From assembly GCF_003026395.1 (NCBI RefSeq), contig NZ_PYOO01000006.1:114093-178092 (forward strand): a stretch of 64,000 nt of DNA. Direction: 5' to 3'. The notes under the pieces were generated by a model that saw nothing but the letters and a program-made list of their open reading frames with translations, made no database searches and was not told where the DNA came from. Source of the stretch: Photobacterium iliopiscarium (GTDB lineage: Bacteria; Pseudomonadota; Gammaproteobacteria; Enterobacterales; Vibrionaceae). Positions 52,535 to 61,744 of the stretch are shown here, piece after piece. A program made the position numbers and the translations under genes. Numbering within the stretch: the first letter of the stretch is position 1; each line of letters starts with the position of its first letter.

Positions 52535-53508
52535 TGACAGATCCACAAATCTCAATTCGTAATTTATGTGTTGATTATATTACTGATGCTGGCGATGTCC
52601 GTGCCGTTAATAATGTTAGCTTTGACATTGGTAAAGGTGAAATATTTGGTCTTGCGGGTGAATCAGGCTGTGGTAAATCAACCGTCGCTTTCTCTCTGAT
52701 GCGTCTGCATAAGCCACCAGCATTCATTACTGGTGGTGAGGTAATCTTTGACGGTCATGGTGATATTTTGAAGAAAACGGATATGGCAATGTCAGCCTTC
52801 CGTTGGAGCGAAATGTCAATGGTATTCCAAAGTGCGATGAATGCCTTGAACCCTGTATTAACCATGGAAGAGCAATTTTGTGATGTGATCATGCGTCACA
52901 CCAATATGAACCGTAAGCAAGCTATTCGCCGTGCTGAGGGATTATTAGAAATTGTTGATATTCACCCAAGTCGTTTACGTGATTATCCACACCAGTTTTC
53001 AGGCGGTATGCGTCAACGTTTAGTGATCGCCATTGCACTAGCGCTAAATCCAAAGATGATCATCATGGATGAGCCAACCACGGCATTAGACGTAGTCGTA
53101 CAACGTGAAATTCTACAAAAAATTTATGCGCTAAAAGAAGAGTTTGGCTTCTCAATTTTATTTATCACCCATGATTTATCACTGATGGTCGAGTTCTCTG
53201 ATCGTATAGGCATCATGTACTCAGGTGAATTAATTGAAGTAGCACCATCTAAGCAAATTCTTGAAACACCGTTCCACCCATATACCGAAGGCTTGGGAAG
53301 TTCATTCCCACCATTAACAGGCCCTAAAACACGTTTAACAGGTATTCCAGGTAATCCTTTGAATTTACTTGAAATACCACAAGGTTGTCGCTTTCAAGCT
53401 CGCTGTGGGAAAACCCACCCAGCCTGTTTTAGCACGCCAACCCAGTTAAGTCAGATTGAACCAGGACGTTTATCAAACTGCCACCTATTTACCAATACAG
53501 GTAATTAG
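52534..53508 (+). CDS. Chitobiose ABC transporter ATPase (DppD-like)
   Basis: A 324-residue ATPase. Walker A GESGCGKST near 38-46, Q-loop VFQSAMNALNP, ABC signature FSGGMRQR, Walker B MIIMDEPTTALD and the H-loop FITHDLS are all intact, so it is catalytically competent. The C-terminal oligopeptide-transport extension with a cysteine block (CRFQARCGKTHPAC) suggests a bound Fe-S cluster, as in other Opp/Dpp ATPases. Works as a heterodimer with the next ATPase. Confidence 0.92.
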   Translation: MTDPQISIRNLCVDYITDAGDVRAVNNVSFDIGKGEIFGLAGESGCGKSTVAFSLMRLHKPPAFITGGEVIFDGHGDILKKTDMAMSAFRWSEMSMVFQSAMNALNPVLTMEEQFCDVIMRHTNMNRKQAIRRAEGLLEIVDIHPSRLRDYPHQFSGGMRQRLVIAIALALNPKMIIMDEPTTALDVVVQREILQKIYALKEEFGFSILFITHDLSLMVEFSDRIGIMYSGELIEVAPSKQILETPFHPYTEGLGSSFPPLTGPKTRLTGIPGNPLNLLEIPQGCRFQARCGKTHPACFSTPTQLSQIEPGRLSNCHLFTNTGN

Positions 53509-53549
53509 CAGCAACACATCGCATTTATAGGCAGTATTTAGGAGACACT

Positions 53550-54545
53550 ATGAGCAAGCCTGTTGGAACACCGATTATCGAAGGCATAAATCTAATTAAA
53601 GATTTTTCGGTAAACAGTAACTCACTTAAAAAATCAAAGATGCGTGCAATTAACGATGTGTCTTTCAAAATGTACAAAAGCCGTGGCTTGGCCGTGGTTG
53701 GCGAATCAGGCTCTGGTAAATCAACCACCGCTAAAATGATTGCTAAAATGTACGCCCCTAGCGGCGGTCAAATTGATTATTATGGACGTGATATTCAGAC
53801 CATTACTAGTCGTGATGATCTAATGAAATACCGTCAAGGGGTACAAATGGTATGGCAAGATCCGTTTGGATCTTTAAACCCTACTCATACTATTTTTCAC
53901 CATATTGCACGTCCATTACTGATCCACAATAAAGTCTCACCCGGTAATAAAAAAGAGCTTGAAGAAACCGTTTACAGCTTACTTGAGCAAGTGGGTTTGA
54001 TTCCGCCAAAAGCAACAGCAGAAAAATTCCCCCACCAGCTTTCTGGTGGTCAACGCCAACGTGTTAACTTAGCCCGTAATATCGCAGTCGGCGCGGAAGT
54101 GGTACTGGCTGATGAACCAACCTCAATGCTGGATGTTTCCATTCGTGCGGGTGTTCTTAACCTGATGGAAGAGATGAAATTTGAGCGTGAAATGGCGCTA
54201 CTTTACATCACACACGATATAGCAACAGCACGTTACATTGCTGAAGATCTTGCAGTTATGTATGTCGGTCACATGGTTGAATGGGGTGATACTGAACAAA
54301 TTATCCATAACCCACAACACCCATACACCCAGCTATTAGTTTCAGCGGTACCCGATCCAAGCAAATCAATTCACACCAAACTTAAAGGTAATAAAGGTGA
54401 AATTCCATTATGGACGCCTGACAGTTTTGGATGCCCGTTTGCGGGTCGTTGTATGCAGGCAACAGAGAAATGTCGCGAAAAATTACCTGAAATAACGCAG
54501 TTATCTGACAACCACTTTGTCCGTTGTTACTTATACGAAAACTAA
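53550..54545 (+). CDS. Chitobiose ABC transporter ATPase (DppF-like)
   Basis: A 331-residue ATPase with Walker A GESGSGKST, Q-loop VWQDPFGSLNP, signature LSGGQRQR, Walker B VVLADEPTSMLD and H-loop YITHDIA. The C-terminal block with CPFAGRCMQATEKC carries the usual cysteines. The Walker B dipeptide DE is intact. AGGAGA precedes the ATG, with 40 bases after the preceding ATPase gene. It closes the transporter part; a large RNA hairpin then precedes the enzyme genes. Confidence 0.92.
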   Translation: MSKPVGTPIIEGINLIKDFSVNSNSLKKSKMRAINDVSFKMYKSRGLAVVGESGSGKSTTAKMIAKMYAPSGGQIDYYGRDIQTITSRDDLMKYRQGVQMVWQDPFGSLNPTHTIFHHIARPLLIHNKVSPGNKKELEETVYSLLEQVGLIPPKATAEKFPHQLSGGQRQRVNLARNIAVGAEVVLADEPTSMLDVSIRAGVLNLMEEMKFEREMALLYITHDIATARYIAEDLAVMYVGHMVEWGDTEQIIHNPQHPYTQLLVSAVPDPSKSIHTKLKGNKGEIPLWTPDSFGCPFAGRCMQATEKCREKLPEITQLSDNHFVRCYLYEN

Positions 54546-54609
54546 GCAATAAAACTTAAGCTACAAAATTAAGCACTAATAACACTTTTACTTTTATTTC
54601 CATGTTATT

Positions 54610-54666
54610 TGTCGCACCAGCCGTTCAGTGATGGTTCCCACAAGGAGCCATCACTTATTAGCGACA
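54610..54666 (+). other. Large intercistronic RNA hairpin before the GH9 gene
   Basis: AGTGATGGTTCC (54627-54638) pairs with GGAGCCATCACT (54644-54655) over 12 positions (one G:T) around CACAA, and an outer stem TGTCGC (54610-54615) / GCGACA (54661-54666) extends it. The GGAGG of the GH9 gene begins 3 bases after the structure. It separates transporter genes from enzyme genes. Confidence 0.65.
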
Positions 54667-54677
54667 TTGGAGGCCCT

Positions 54678-56414
54678 ATGCAGCTGTTAATTAATCATCT
54701 TGGTTATGAGTGCTTTAATACAAAGCAAGCATTACTACAAACAACATCACAAACACTGTCAGGCCAAGCCGAATTAGTGTGCAATCATACTAACCAGACT
54801 ATTATGCAGCTGCCATTAACTGCATGTGGCACCACCGCACAATGGCATACGGGTAATATTTACCAGATTGATTTTTCTGCTTGCCAAGATGCAGGTGAAT
54901 ATCGCATTCGTTACGCCAATATTGAATCAACGGTTTTCAGCATTGCTGAAGGCTTATTAATGCAACGTACTTTCAGTGATGTTCTACATTATTTCAAATC
55001 ACAACGTTGTAGCGGCATTTATGATCACGCAGACAACCAAGCGCGATTACTCAATAGCGAGACTCTCGTTGATGTTCGTGGTGGTTGGTATGATGCGTCA
55101 GGTGATGTCAGTAAATATTTAAGTCACCTTTCTTACGCTAATTATCTCAATCCCCAGCAGATACCGATGATTGTTTGGAACATGCTCAAAGCTTATGAAG
55201 TCGCAGAAGATCAACCTGATGTTGCCGATTTCACCCGCGTACGTTTATTAGAAGAAGCGTTATTTGGCGCTGACTTTTTAATGCGTATGCAAAGTGATGA
55301 CGGTTTCTTCTATATGACAGTATTTGATAAATGGAGCAAATCGCCAGCACAACGTGATATCTGCGCTTATGCAACCCAAGATGGCGTCAAAACTGATGAC
55401 TACCAAGCCGGTTTCCGCCAAGGTGGGGGCGTTACAATTGCAGCATTAGCCGCAGCCGCTCGAATAACAACCTTACCGTCTTGTAACCGTATTCCCCATA
55501 ATGACAACGTACAAAGTGAGTCATATTTACAAGCAGCAGAACGTGGCTATTGGCATTTAAAACAACACAATATCAATTATCTCAATGATGATACTGAAAA
55601 TATCATTGATGAATACTGCGCATTATTAGCCGCAGTTGAGCTTTACCGAACTACATTACAGGATCGTTACTTAACGGAAATGCGTGAGTGGGCGCACCGT
55701 TTAAGCCAACGTCAAATGTCGGATCAACACATTAATCACTACTGGTCAGCAACCGCTGATGGTAGCCGTCCTTATTTCCATGCCGCAGAAGCAGGCTTAC
55801 CTGCGATTGCCTTAATGCAATATTTAACCGCAGAGCCAGAAACAAAACAGCAGCAACAGTTACATCCAGTTCTGGTGAATACACTTAATTTTGAATTAAC
55901 GTTAACCGATGAAGTTAACAACCCGTTTGGCTATCCACGCCAATACACGAAAGCTGTTGATGGCGATAAACAAACCGCTTTCTTTGTTGCCCATAACAAT
56001 GAATCAGGCTATTGGTGGCAAGGTGAAAATGCTCGAATCGCCTCTTTAGCAAGCATGGCATTTATGGCACAAGATCACCTCACCGATCCTAAATTAAAAC
56101 AGCATCTAATGGACTATGGCCAACAGTTAATGAATTGGATTTTAGGCTTAAATCCTTTTGATATGTGCATGTTAGACGGCCATGGTCACAATAACCCTAA
56201 TTACCTTCCACAGCTTGGTTTTAGCAATGCTAAAGGCGGAGTGTGTAATGGCATCACATCCGGCTTTGAAAATGAACAAGATATTGCCTTTAATCCAGCA
56301 GCACAAAAAGATGACATGTTGCAAAACTGGCGTTGGGGAGAGCAATGGATCCCTCATGGTGGTTGGTATTTATTAGCTACTACGCTGCAATTTAAGGAAC
56401 GTCACCATGGTTAA
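54678..56414 (+). CDS. Family GH9 exo-beta-D-glucosaminidase
   Basis: A 578-residue cytoplasmic enzyme of glycoside hydrolase family 9: an Ig-like N-terminal domain (about 1-90) and an alpha-toroid. The catalytic block is RGGWYDASGD with Asp139 and Asp143, and a Glu in the late GFENEQDIAFNP segment is the probable acid. There is no signal peptide. Homologues in this operon (Photobacterium profundum, V. cholerae), from memory, release GlcN from chitosan-type oligomers rather than cutting cellulose. Start 54678 is set by GGAGG 6 bases upstream; the frame also opens at TTG 54609, but that lies in the hairpin. Overlaps gspK by 8 bases. Confidence 0.88.
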   Translation: MQLLINHLGYECFNTKQALLQTTSQTLSGQAELVCNHTNQTIMQLPLTACGTTAQWHTGNIYQIDFSACQDAGEYRIRYANIESTVFSIAEGLLMQRTFSDVLHYFKSQRCSGIYDHADNQARLLNSETLVDVRGGWYDASGDVSKYLSHLSYANYLNPQQIPMIVWNMLKAYEVAEDQPDVADFTRVRLLEEALFGADFLMRMQSDDGFFYMTVFDKWSKSPAQRDICAYATQDGVKTDDYQAGFRQGGGVTIAALAAAARITTLPSCNRIPHNDNVQSESYLQAAERGYWHLKQHNINYLNDDTENIIDEYCALLAAVELYRTTLQDRYLTEMREWAHRLSQRQMSDQHINHYWSATADGSRPYFHAAEAGLPAIALMQYLTAEPETKQQQQLHPVLVNTLNFELTLTDEVNNPFGYPRQYTKAVDGDKQTAFFVAHNNESGYWWQGENARIASLASMAFMAQDHLTDPKLKQHLMDYGQQLMNWILGLNPFDMCMLDGHGHNNPNYLPQLGFSNAKGGVCNGITSGFENEQDIAFNPAAQKDDMLQNWRWGEQWIPHGGWYLLATTLQFKERHHG

Positions 56415-57297
56415 TTTCCCTTATCGTTATCTCGTGGGTATTGATGGTGGTGGCACTTCTTGTCGCGCTCGTATTTGTGATTTAGATGGCAATATTTTAG
56501 GTGAAGCCAAAACGGGTAGCGCTAATATTTTGCTTGGTAGTGACATCGCCATGGCATCAATTCAACAAGCGATTACCCTTGCGGCTCAACAAGCACAATT
56601 AACTACCGCTGATTATCCAACGATGTCTGTCGGGTTAGCACTGGCTGGCGCGGAACAACAACAAGCTTGGCATGCTTTCATGCAACAACCTCACCCTTAT
56701 GGCGCGATCACATTAAATACTGATGCTTACGGTGCTTGTTTAGGGGCTTGGGGCGGTAAAGATGGCGCGATTTTAATTGCAGGGACTGGCTCTTGCGGCA
56801 TTTTACTGCTGAATGGCAACCAACATATTGTCGGCGGACGTGAATTTCCTATTTCAGATCAAGGCAGTGGTGCAGTGATGGGGTTGCACCTAATCCAACA
56901 AGTGCTACTCAGTGTTGATGGTATCGTGCCAAAAACAGAATTAGCCCACCATGTATTAACCCATTTTGATCATGATATTGATGCCATTGTTAGCTGGTCA
57001 AAAACCGCTCGACCTTGTGATTATGGTCAATTTTCACCGGCTATTTTTAGCTTTGCTGAACGCAATGATCCACTCGCTATCTCACTGCTACAACAAACAG
57101 CTGCTGATATTGAAATGTGGATGCAAGCATTAATATTCCGTGGCGCGCACAACATTTGCCTAATGGGAGGCATTGGTGAACATATTCAAGCATGGCTAAC
57201 CCCACCAATGCAACATCGTCTAGCGACACCACAGGGTGATGCAATGGATGGTGCCATTGCAATGGCGCGCAGCAATCACAATTTATTTGTACGTTAG
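56407..57297 (+). CDS. gspK: Glucosamine kinase GspK (BadF/BadG/BcrA type)
   Basis: ATP-dependent hexosamine kinase. The 296-residue ASKHA-fold protein has the phosphate-1 loop GIDGGGTSCRARICD near residue 11, the phosphate-2 loop LIAGTGSCGILL, and the adenosine loop NICLMGGIGEH. In V. cholerae the corresponding kinase prefers GlcN over GlcNAc, which fits the GH9 glucosaminidase upstream; sequence alone does not distinguish GlcN from GlcNAc kinase. AAGGAA precedes the ATG, and the gene overlaps the GH9 gene by 8 bases. Confidence 0.85.
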   Translation: MVNFPYRYLVGIDGGGTSCRARICDLDGNILGEAKTGSANILLGSDIAMASIQQAITLAAQQAQLTTADYPTMSVGLALAGAEQQQAWHAFMQQPHPYGAITLNTDAYGACLGAWGGKDGAILIAGTGSCGILLLNGNQHIVGGREFPISDQGSGAVMGLHLIQQVLLSVDGIVPKTELAHHVLTHFDHDIDAIVSWSKTARPCDYGQFSPAIFSFAERNDPLAISLLQQTAADIEMWMQALIFRGAHNICLMGGIGEHIQAWLTPPMQHRLATPQGDAMDGAIAMARSNHNLFVR

Positions 57298-57307
57298 GGA
57301 AGTATAA

Positions 57308-59236
57308 ATGACTTATCGTCTTGATTTTACAGTAATAGAAAAATATGAAGGCTATTGCCGCTATGCATTAAGTTTACATAACTTAACCGACCAAGCACTG
57401 CATGGATGGTCACTGTATTTTTTTATAAGCCGCTGCATTGATCCGGCCTCCATATCTGTGGGTAATATTAGCCAAATAGGTAGTTACAGTTGCCTATCAC
57501 AATTACCGCCGTTAGCGGCTAATGGGCACTTTTACACTGAATTCACCATGAAAACCATGCCATTTAATCTTCATGATGATGGTATTCGTGAAGCCTTTAT
57601 TGCTCTTGATAATGATCAGCATCAGATTACGCCATTAAAAGTTTACACCACCGCGATTAACTTAGATCAAGAGTCGATCGAGCGTTACTGTACCCCATTA
57701 CCTAACGTCGGTTGTGATATTGCATTAATCCCACAACCTAACCAGTTAACTCGTCTTCACGGTGAATTCGTTTTTAATCAAACCACCGCAATTGAAACCC
57801 CGCCAGCTTTAGCACAAGGGGCGATTAATTGGTTAAGTGCTGAATGTAAAAAACATTTTAATGAAACAATGCCTATTCACCCTCAGGGAAATATTCATTA
57901 TCAAGTCAGTAATGACATTATCGAACACGGTTATCAGTTATTGATCGAAACCGATAATATTTGGATCCAAGCCAGTTCCTCAACAGGATTTGTGCATGCG
58001 ACTTCAACATTATTACAATTGTTACCTAACAGTCCCAGTCATACCGCCAATGCGACTTATTGCGTGCCTATGGTAGAAATCACCGATCAGCCACATTATG
58101 GCTATCGTGGCATGATGCTTGACTGTGGTCGTCATTTTCACCCCGTCGATCGTATTAAACATCTATTAGATCATCTTGCGCGTTATAAATTTAATACTTT
58201 CCATTGGCATCTCACTGATGATGAAGGTTGGCGTATTGAAATTGATGCCTACCCTCAATTAACAGAAATTGGTGCATGGCGTGGCCCTAATGAAATTATC
58301 GCCCCACAATTTAGTCATATTGATCAACGTTATGGTGGTTTCTATACCAAGCAAGACATTCGCGATGTGATTGCTTACGCCAGCGATCGCGGTATCACTA
58401 TTATTCCTGAAATTGATATGCCCGGTCACTGCCGCGCCGCCATTTTATCCTTGCCTGAACTATTAAAAGATCCTGATGATCATTCGGTATATCGCAGCAT
58501 TCAAAACTACCCTGACAATGTTTTATCACCAGCATTGGCAGGTACTTACACCTTTATTCAAACAGTATTAGATGAAATTTGTGCTCTATTCCCTGCCCCA
58601 TTTGTACATATTGGCGCAGATGAAGTACCAAAAGGTGTGTGGTCTGACAGTGCTGCTTGTCAACAATTAATGGCCGACAATAACTACCACGATCCCATGG
58701 AACTCCAAGGGCATATATTACGTTTTGCTGAACAAGTATTACGCGAAAAAGGCAAACGGATGATGGGTTGGGAAGAAGCGACCCATGGTAATAAAGTCAG
58801 CAAAAACACCGTAATTTATTCTTGGCTTAGTGAAGAAGCCGGCCTTGAATGCGTTAAAAATGGATTTGATGTGGTAATGCAACCCGCACAATCTACTTAC
58901 CTCGATCTAGCCCAAGGTTACTCAGCAGATGAAGCAGGTGTCGATTGGGCAGGTAAATTACCACTGGATAAAGTTTACAATTATCACCCACTTAGCATGA
59001 TCGCTGCGGAAAATTCTGAGCGACAGCACATTTTAGGTATTCAAACAGCACTTTGGTCAGAATTAATAAATAACCAAAGTCGATTTGAATATATGATTTA
59101 TCCGCGCTTATTAGCGGTATCGGAGATCTGCTGGAGCAAACCACAACATCGTAACTGGGATGACTTTAAAGCTCGCTTGAAAGGTCAACTTAACTATCTA
59201 GACAAGGCGGGTATTAATTACCGCCACTGTGAATAA
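57308..59236 (+). CDS. Beta-N-acetylhexosaminidase, family GH20
   Basis: Removes terminal GlcNAc from chitin oligosaccharides. The 642-residue protein has an N-terminal carbohydrate-binding-like domain (about 1-130), the GH20 b domain, and the catalytic TIM barrel from about 260: GYRGMMLDCGRHF, FNTFHWHLTDDEGWRIEID, the substrate-assisted pair Asp438-Glu439 in HIGADEVP, and WEEATHG. No signal peptide, so it acts in the cytoplasm on imported sugar. Starts 10 bases after gspK. Length and domain order match the vibrio enzymes of this operon. Confidence 0.94.
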   Translation: MTYRLDFTVIEKYEGYCRYALSLHNLTDQALHGWSLYFFISRCIDPASISVGNISQIGSYSCLSQLPPLAANGHFYTEFTMKTMPFNLHDDGIREAFIALDNDQHQITPLKVYTTAINLDQESIERYCTPLPNVGCDIALIPQPNQLTRLHGEFVFNQTTAIETPPALAQGAINWLSAECKKHFNETMPIHPQGNIHYQVSNDIIEHGYQLLIETDNIWIQASSSTGFVHATSTLLQLLPNSPSHTANATYCVPMVEITDQPHYGYRGMMLDCGRHFHPVDRIKHLLDHLARYKFNTFHWHLTDDEGWRIEIDAYPQLTEIGAWRGPNEIIAPQFSHIDQRYGGFYTKQDIRDVIAYASDRGITIIPEIDMPGHCRAAILSLPELLKDPDDHSVYRSIQNYPDNVLSPALAGTYTFIQTVLDEICALFPAPFVHIGADEVPKGVWSDSAACQQLMADNNYHDPMELQGHILRFAEQVLREKGKRMMGWEEATHGNKVSKNTVIYSWLSEEAGLECVKNGFDVVMQPAQSTYLDLAQGYSADEAGVDWAGKLPLDKVYNYHPLSMIAAENSERQHILGIQTALWSELINNQSRFEYMIYPRLLAVSEICWSKPQHRNWDDFKARLKGQLNYLDKAGINYRHCE

Positions 59237-59277
59237 CCACGCACACAGTAAAGTGAATATTTTAAGGATTAGAAATA

Positions 59278-61683
59278 ATGAAATACGGTTATTTTGACAA
59301 TAGCAACAAAGAGTACGTTATCACTCGACCTGATGTCCCAGCACCATGGACGAACTACCTTGGTACCGAAAAGTTCTGTACGGTGATTTCACAAAATGCA
59401 GGTGGTTACTCTTTTTATAAGTCACCAGAATATAATCGCGTTACTAAATTCCGTCCCAACGCGACATTTGATCGCCCAGGACACTATGTTTATTTACGTG
59501 ATGATGCGACAGGCGATTATTGGTCTATTTCATGGCAGCCAGTCGCTAAAAGTCTTGATGAAGCGAAATATGAAGTGCGTCACGGTTTGTCATACTCAAA
59601 ATTTGCGTGTGAATACAACGGCATTTCAGCTCAGAAAACCTTATTCGTGCCAATTGGTGAAGATGCTGAAATTTGGGATGTTGTCCTGAAAAACACCACC
59701 GATGAAGTGCGTACTATTAGTGCATTCTCTTTTGTTGAATTCTCTTTCAGTCACATTCAATCTGATAACCAAAACCATCAGATGAGCCTTTACTCTGCGG
59801 GCACTTCTTACCAAAATGGTGTGATTGAATACGATCTTTACTACAACACTAACACTAAAGAAGGTTACTACTACTTAGCATCAAGTTTCGACCCTGATAG
59901 CTATGATGGTCAACGTGATACTTTCATTGGTGCATACCGTGATGAGTCAAACCCAATCGCGGTTGAAAACGGCCGTTGTTCTAATCACGTGCAAACCTGT
60001 TACAACCATTGTGGCTCACTGCACAAGCAATTTACCCTTCAACCGGGTGAAGAAGTGCGCTTTAACTACATTCTAGGTATTGGTAAAAACGAAGGCCAAC
60101 GTCTACGTCAAAAATACCAAGATAACGCTGTTGTTGATGCTGCATTTGCTGAAATCAAACACCACTGGGAAAGCCGTTGTAACAAGTTCAAGGTTACCTC
60201 GCCAAACGAAGGCTTAGATACCATGATCAACACTTGGACGCTATATCAAGCTGAAACATGTGTTGTATGGTCTCGTTTTGCTTCATTTATCGAAGTCGGT
60301 GGCCGTACAGGTCTTGGTTACCGTGATACCGCTCAAGATGCTATCTCAGTACCGCATTCAAACCCAGCAATGACACGTAAACGCTTAGTTGATCTGCTTC
60401 GTGGTCAAGTTAAAGCAGGTTACGGTTTACACCTATTTGATCCTGATTGGTTCGATCCTGAAATGGCCGATGTTAAACCATCAAAATCACCAACGGTTGT
60501 TCCAACCCCAAGTGATGCCGATAAGATCCACGGTATTGATGATACGTGTTCAGATGATCACTTATGGCTAGTACCCACTATCTGTAAATATGTCACTGAA
60601 ACAGGTGAAGAAAGCTTCCTTGATGAAGTGATCCCATTTGCTGATGGTGGCGATGCAACTGTTTATGATCACATGAAAGCAGCACTTAATTTCTCCGCTA
60701 AATATGTGGGTCAAACGGGTATCTGTAAAGGTCTACGTGCCGATTGGAACGACTGCCTAAACTTAGGTGGCGGTGAATCAGCAATGGTATCGTTCCTGCA
60801 TTTCTGGGCACTACAAGAATTTATTCAACTGGCTAAATACCAAGGTAAAACAGCCGATATTGAAAAATACACTGAAATGGCTGCCAATGTTCGTGAAGCC
60901 TGTGAAACCCATTTATGGGATGACGAAGGTGGCTGGTACATTCGTGGTTTAACCAAAAATGGCGACAAGATAGGTACCGCGCAACAAACTGAAGGTCGTA
61001 TTCACCTTGAGTCAAATACTCTTGCTGTTCTATCTGGCATGGCATCACAAGATCGTGGTGAACAAGCAATGGACGCAGTTGATGAAAATCTTTATTCAGA
61101 ATTTGGCTTACACCTTAATGCACCATCATTCTCAACCCCTAACGACGACATTGGTTTTGTAACCCGTGTATACCAAGGTGTTAAAGAAAATGGCGCTATC
61201 TTCTCACATCCAAACCCTTGGGCATGGGTAGCAGAAGCAAAACTAGGTCGTGGCGACCGTGCAATGAAATTCTATGATGCACTCAACCCATACAACCAAA
61301 ACGACATGATTGAAACACGTCTGGCTGAACCCTATTCTTACGTGCAATTTATCATGGGTCGTGATCACCAAGATCATGGTCGAGCAAACCACCCATGGTT
61401 AACTGGTACGTCTGGTTGGGCTTACTTTGCCGTGACTAACTTTATTCTAGGTATTCAAACAGGCTTTGATGGTTTAACTATTAATCCATGTATTCCAACT
61501 GAATGGCCAGGATTTGAAGTAACGCGTGAGTGGCGTGGGGCAACGTACCATATTAACGTTACTAACCCAGATCATATTAGCAAAGGCATCAAATCTATTA
61601 TGATCAACGGTCAATCAGTAGAGGGCGCAATAGTCCCTCAAGCTGAAGGCTCTGTAAATACTGTTACGGTAGTAATGGGCTAA
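59278..61683 (+). CDS. chbP: N,N'-diacetylchitobiose phosphorylase, family GH94
   Basis: Phosphorolyses (GlcNAc)2 to GlcNAc-1-phosphate and GlcNAc, saving one ATP. The 801-residue length equals the Vibrio proteolyticus enzyme, and its catalytic Asp492 is present in GLRADWNDCLNLGGGES at exactly residue 492. Other blocks: GGYSFYKSPEYNR, the GH94 GLGYRDTAQD motif and TAQQTEGRIHLESNT. AAGGAT is 8 bases before the ATG. The downstream phosphomutase converts the product GlcNAc-1-P. Confidence 0.96.
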   Translation: MKYGYFDNSNKEYVITRPDVPAPWTNYLGTEKFCTVISQNAGGYSFYKSPEYNRVTKFRPNATFDRPGHYVYLRDDATGDYWSISWQPVAKSLDEAKYEVRHGLSYSKFACEYNGISAQKTLFVPIGEDAEIWDVVLKNTTDEVRTISAFSFVEFSFSHIQSDNQNHQMSLYSAGTSYQNGVIEYDLYYNTNTKEGYYYLASSFDPDSYDGQRDTFIGAYRDESNPIAVENGRCSNHVQTCYNHCGSLHKQFTLQPGEEVRFNYILGIGKNEGQRLRQKYQDNAVVDAAFAEIKHHWESRCNKFKVTSPNEGLDTMINTWTLYQAETCVVWSRFASFIEVGGRTGLGYRDTAQDAISVPHSNPAMTRKRLVDLLRGQVKAGYGLHLFDPDWFDPEMADVKPSKSPTVVPTPSDADKIHGIDDTCSDDHLWLVPTICKYVTETGEESFLDEVIPFADGGDATVYDHMKAALNFSAKYVGQTGICKGLRADWNDCLNLGGGESAMVSFLHFWALQEFIQLAKYQGKTADIEKYTEMAANVREACETHLWDDEGGWYIRGLTKNGDKIGTAQQTEGRIHLESNTLAVLSGMASQDRGEQAMDAVDENLYSEFGLHLNAPSFSTPNDDIGFVTRVYQGVKENGAIFSHPNPWAWVAEAKLGRGDRAMKFYDALNPYNQNDMIETRLAEPYSYVQFIMGRDHQDHGRANHPWLTGTSGWAYFAVTNFILGIQTGFDGLTINPCIPTEWPGFEVTREWRGATYHINVTNPDHISKGIKSIMINGQSVEGAIVPQAEGSVNTVTVVMG

Positions 61684-61692
61684 TCACTTTTC

Positions 61693-61712
61693 GGGGAGTC
61701 AATATACTCCCC
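61693..61712 (+). other. Intercistronic hairpin chbP/phosphomutase
   Basis: GGGGAGT (61693-61699) / ACTCCCC (61706-61712), loop CAATAT, followed by an AT-rich but not T-pure stretch. Possibly a partial terminator or mRNA stabiliser. Confidence 0.6.
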
Positions 61713-61744
61713 ATTTATTTTGCGAGAGAAAAAGGAGTTCCTCC

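Noticed and set aside
54609..54677. Longer start (TTG 54609) for the GH9 protein
   Set aside because: The extension lies in a stable RNA hairpin and has no ribosome site; ATG 54678 has GGAGG at good spacing.
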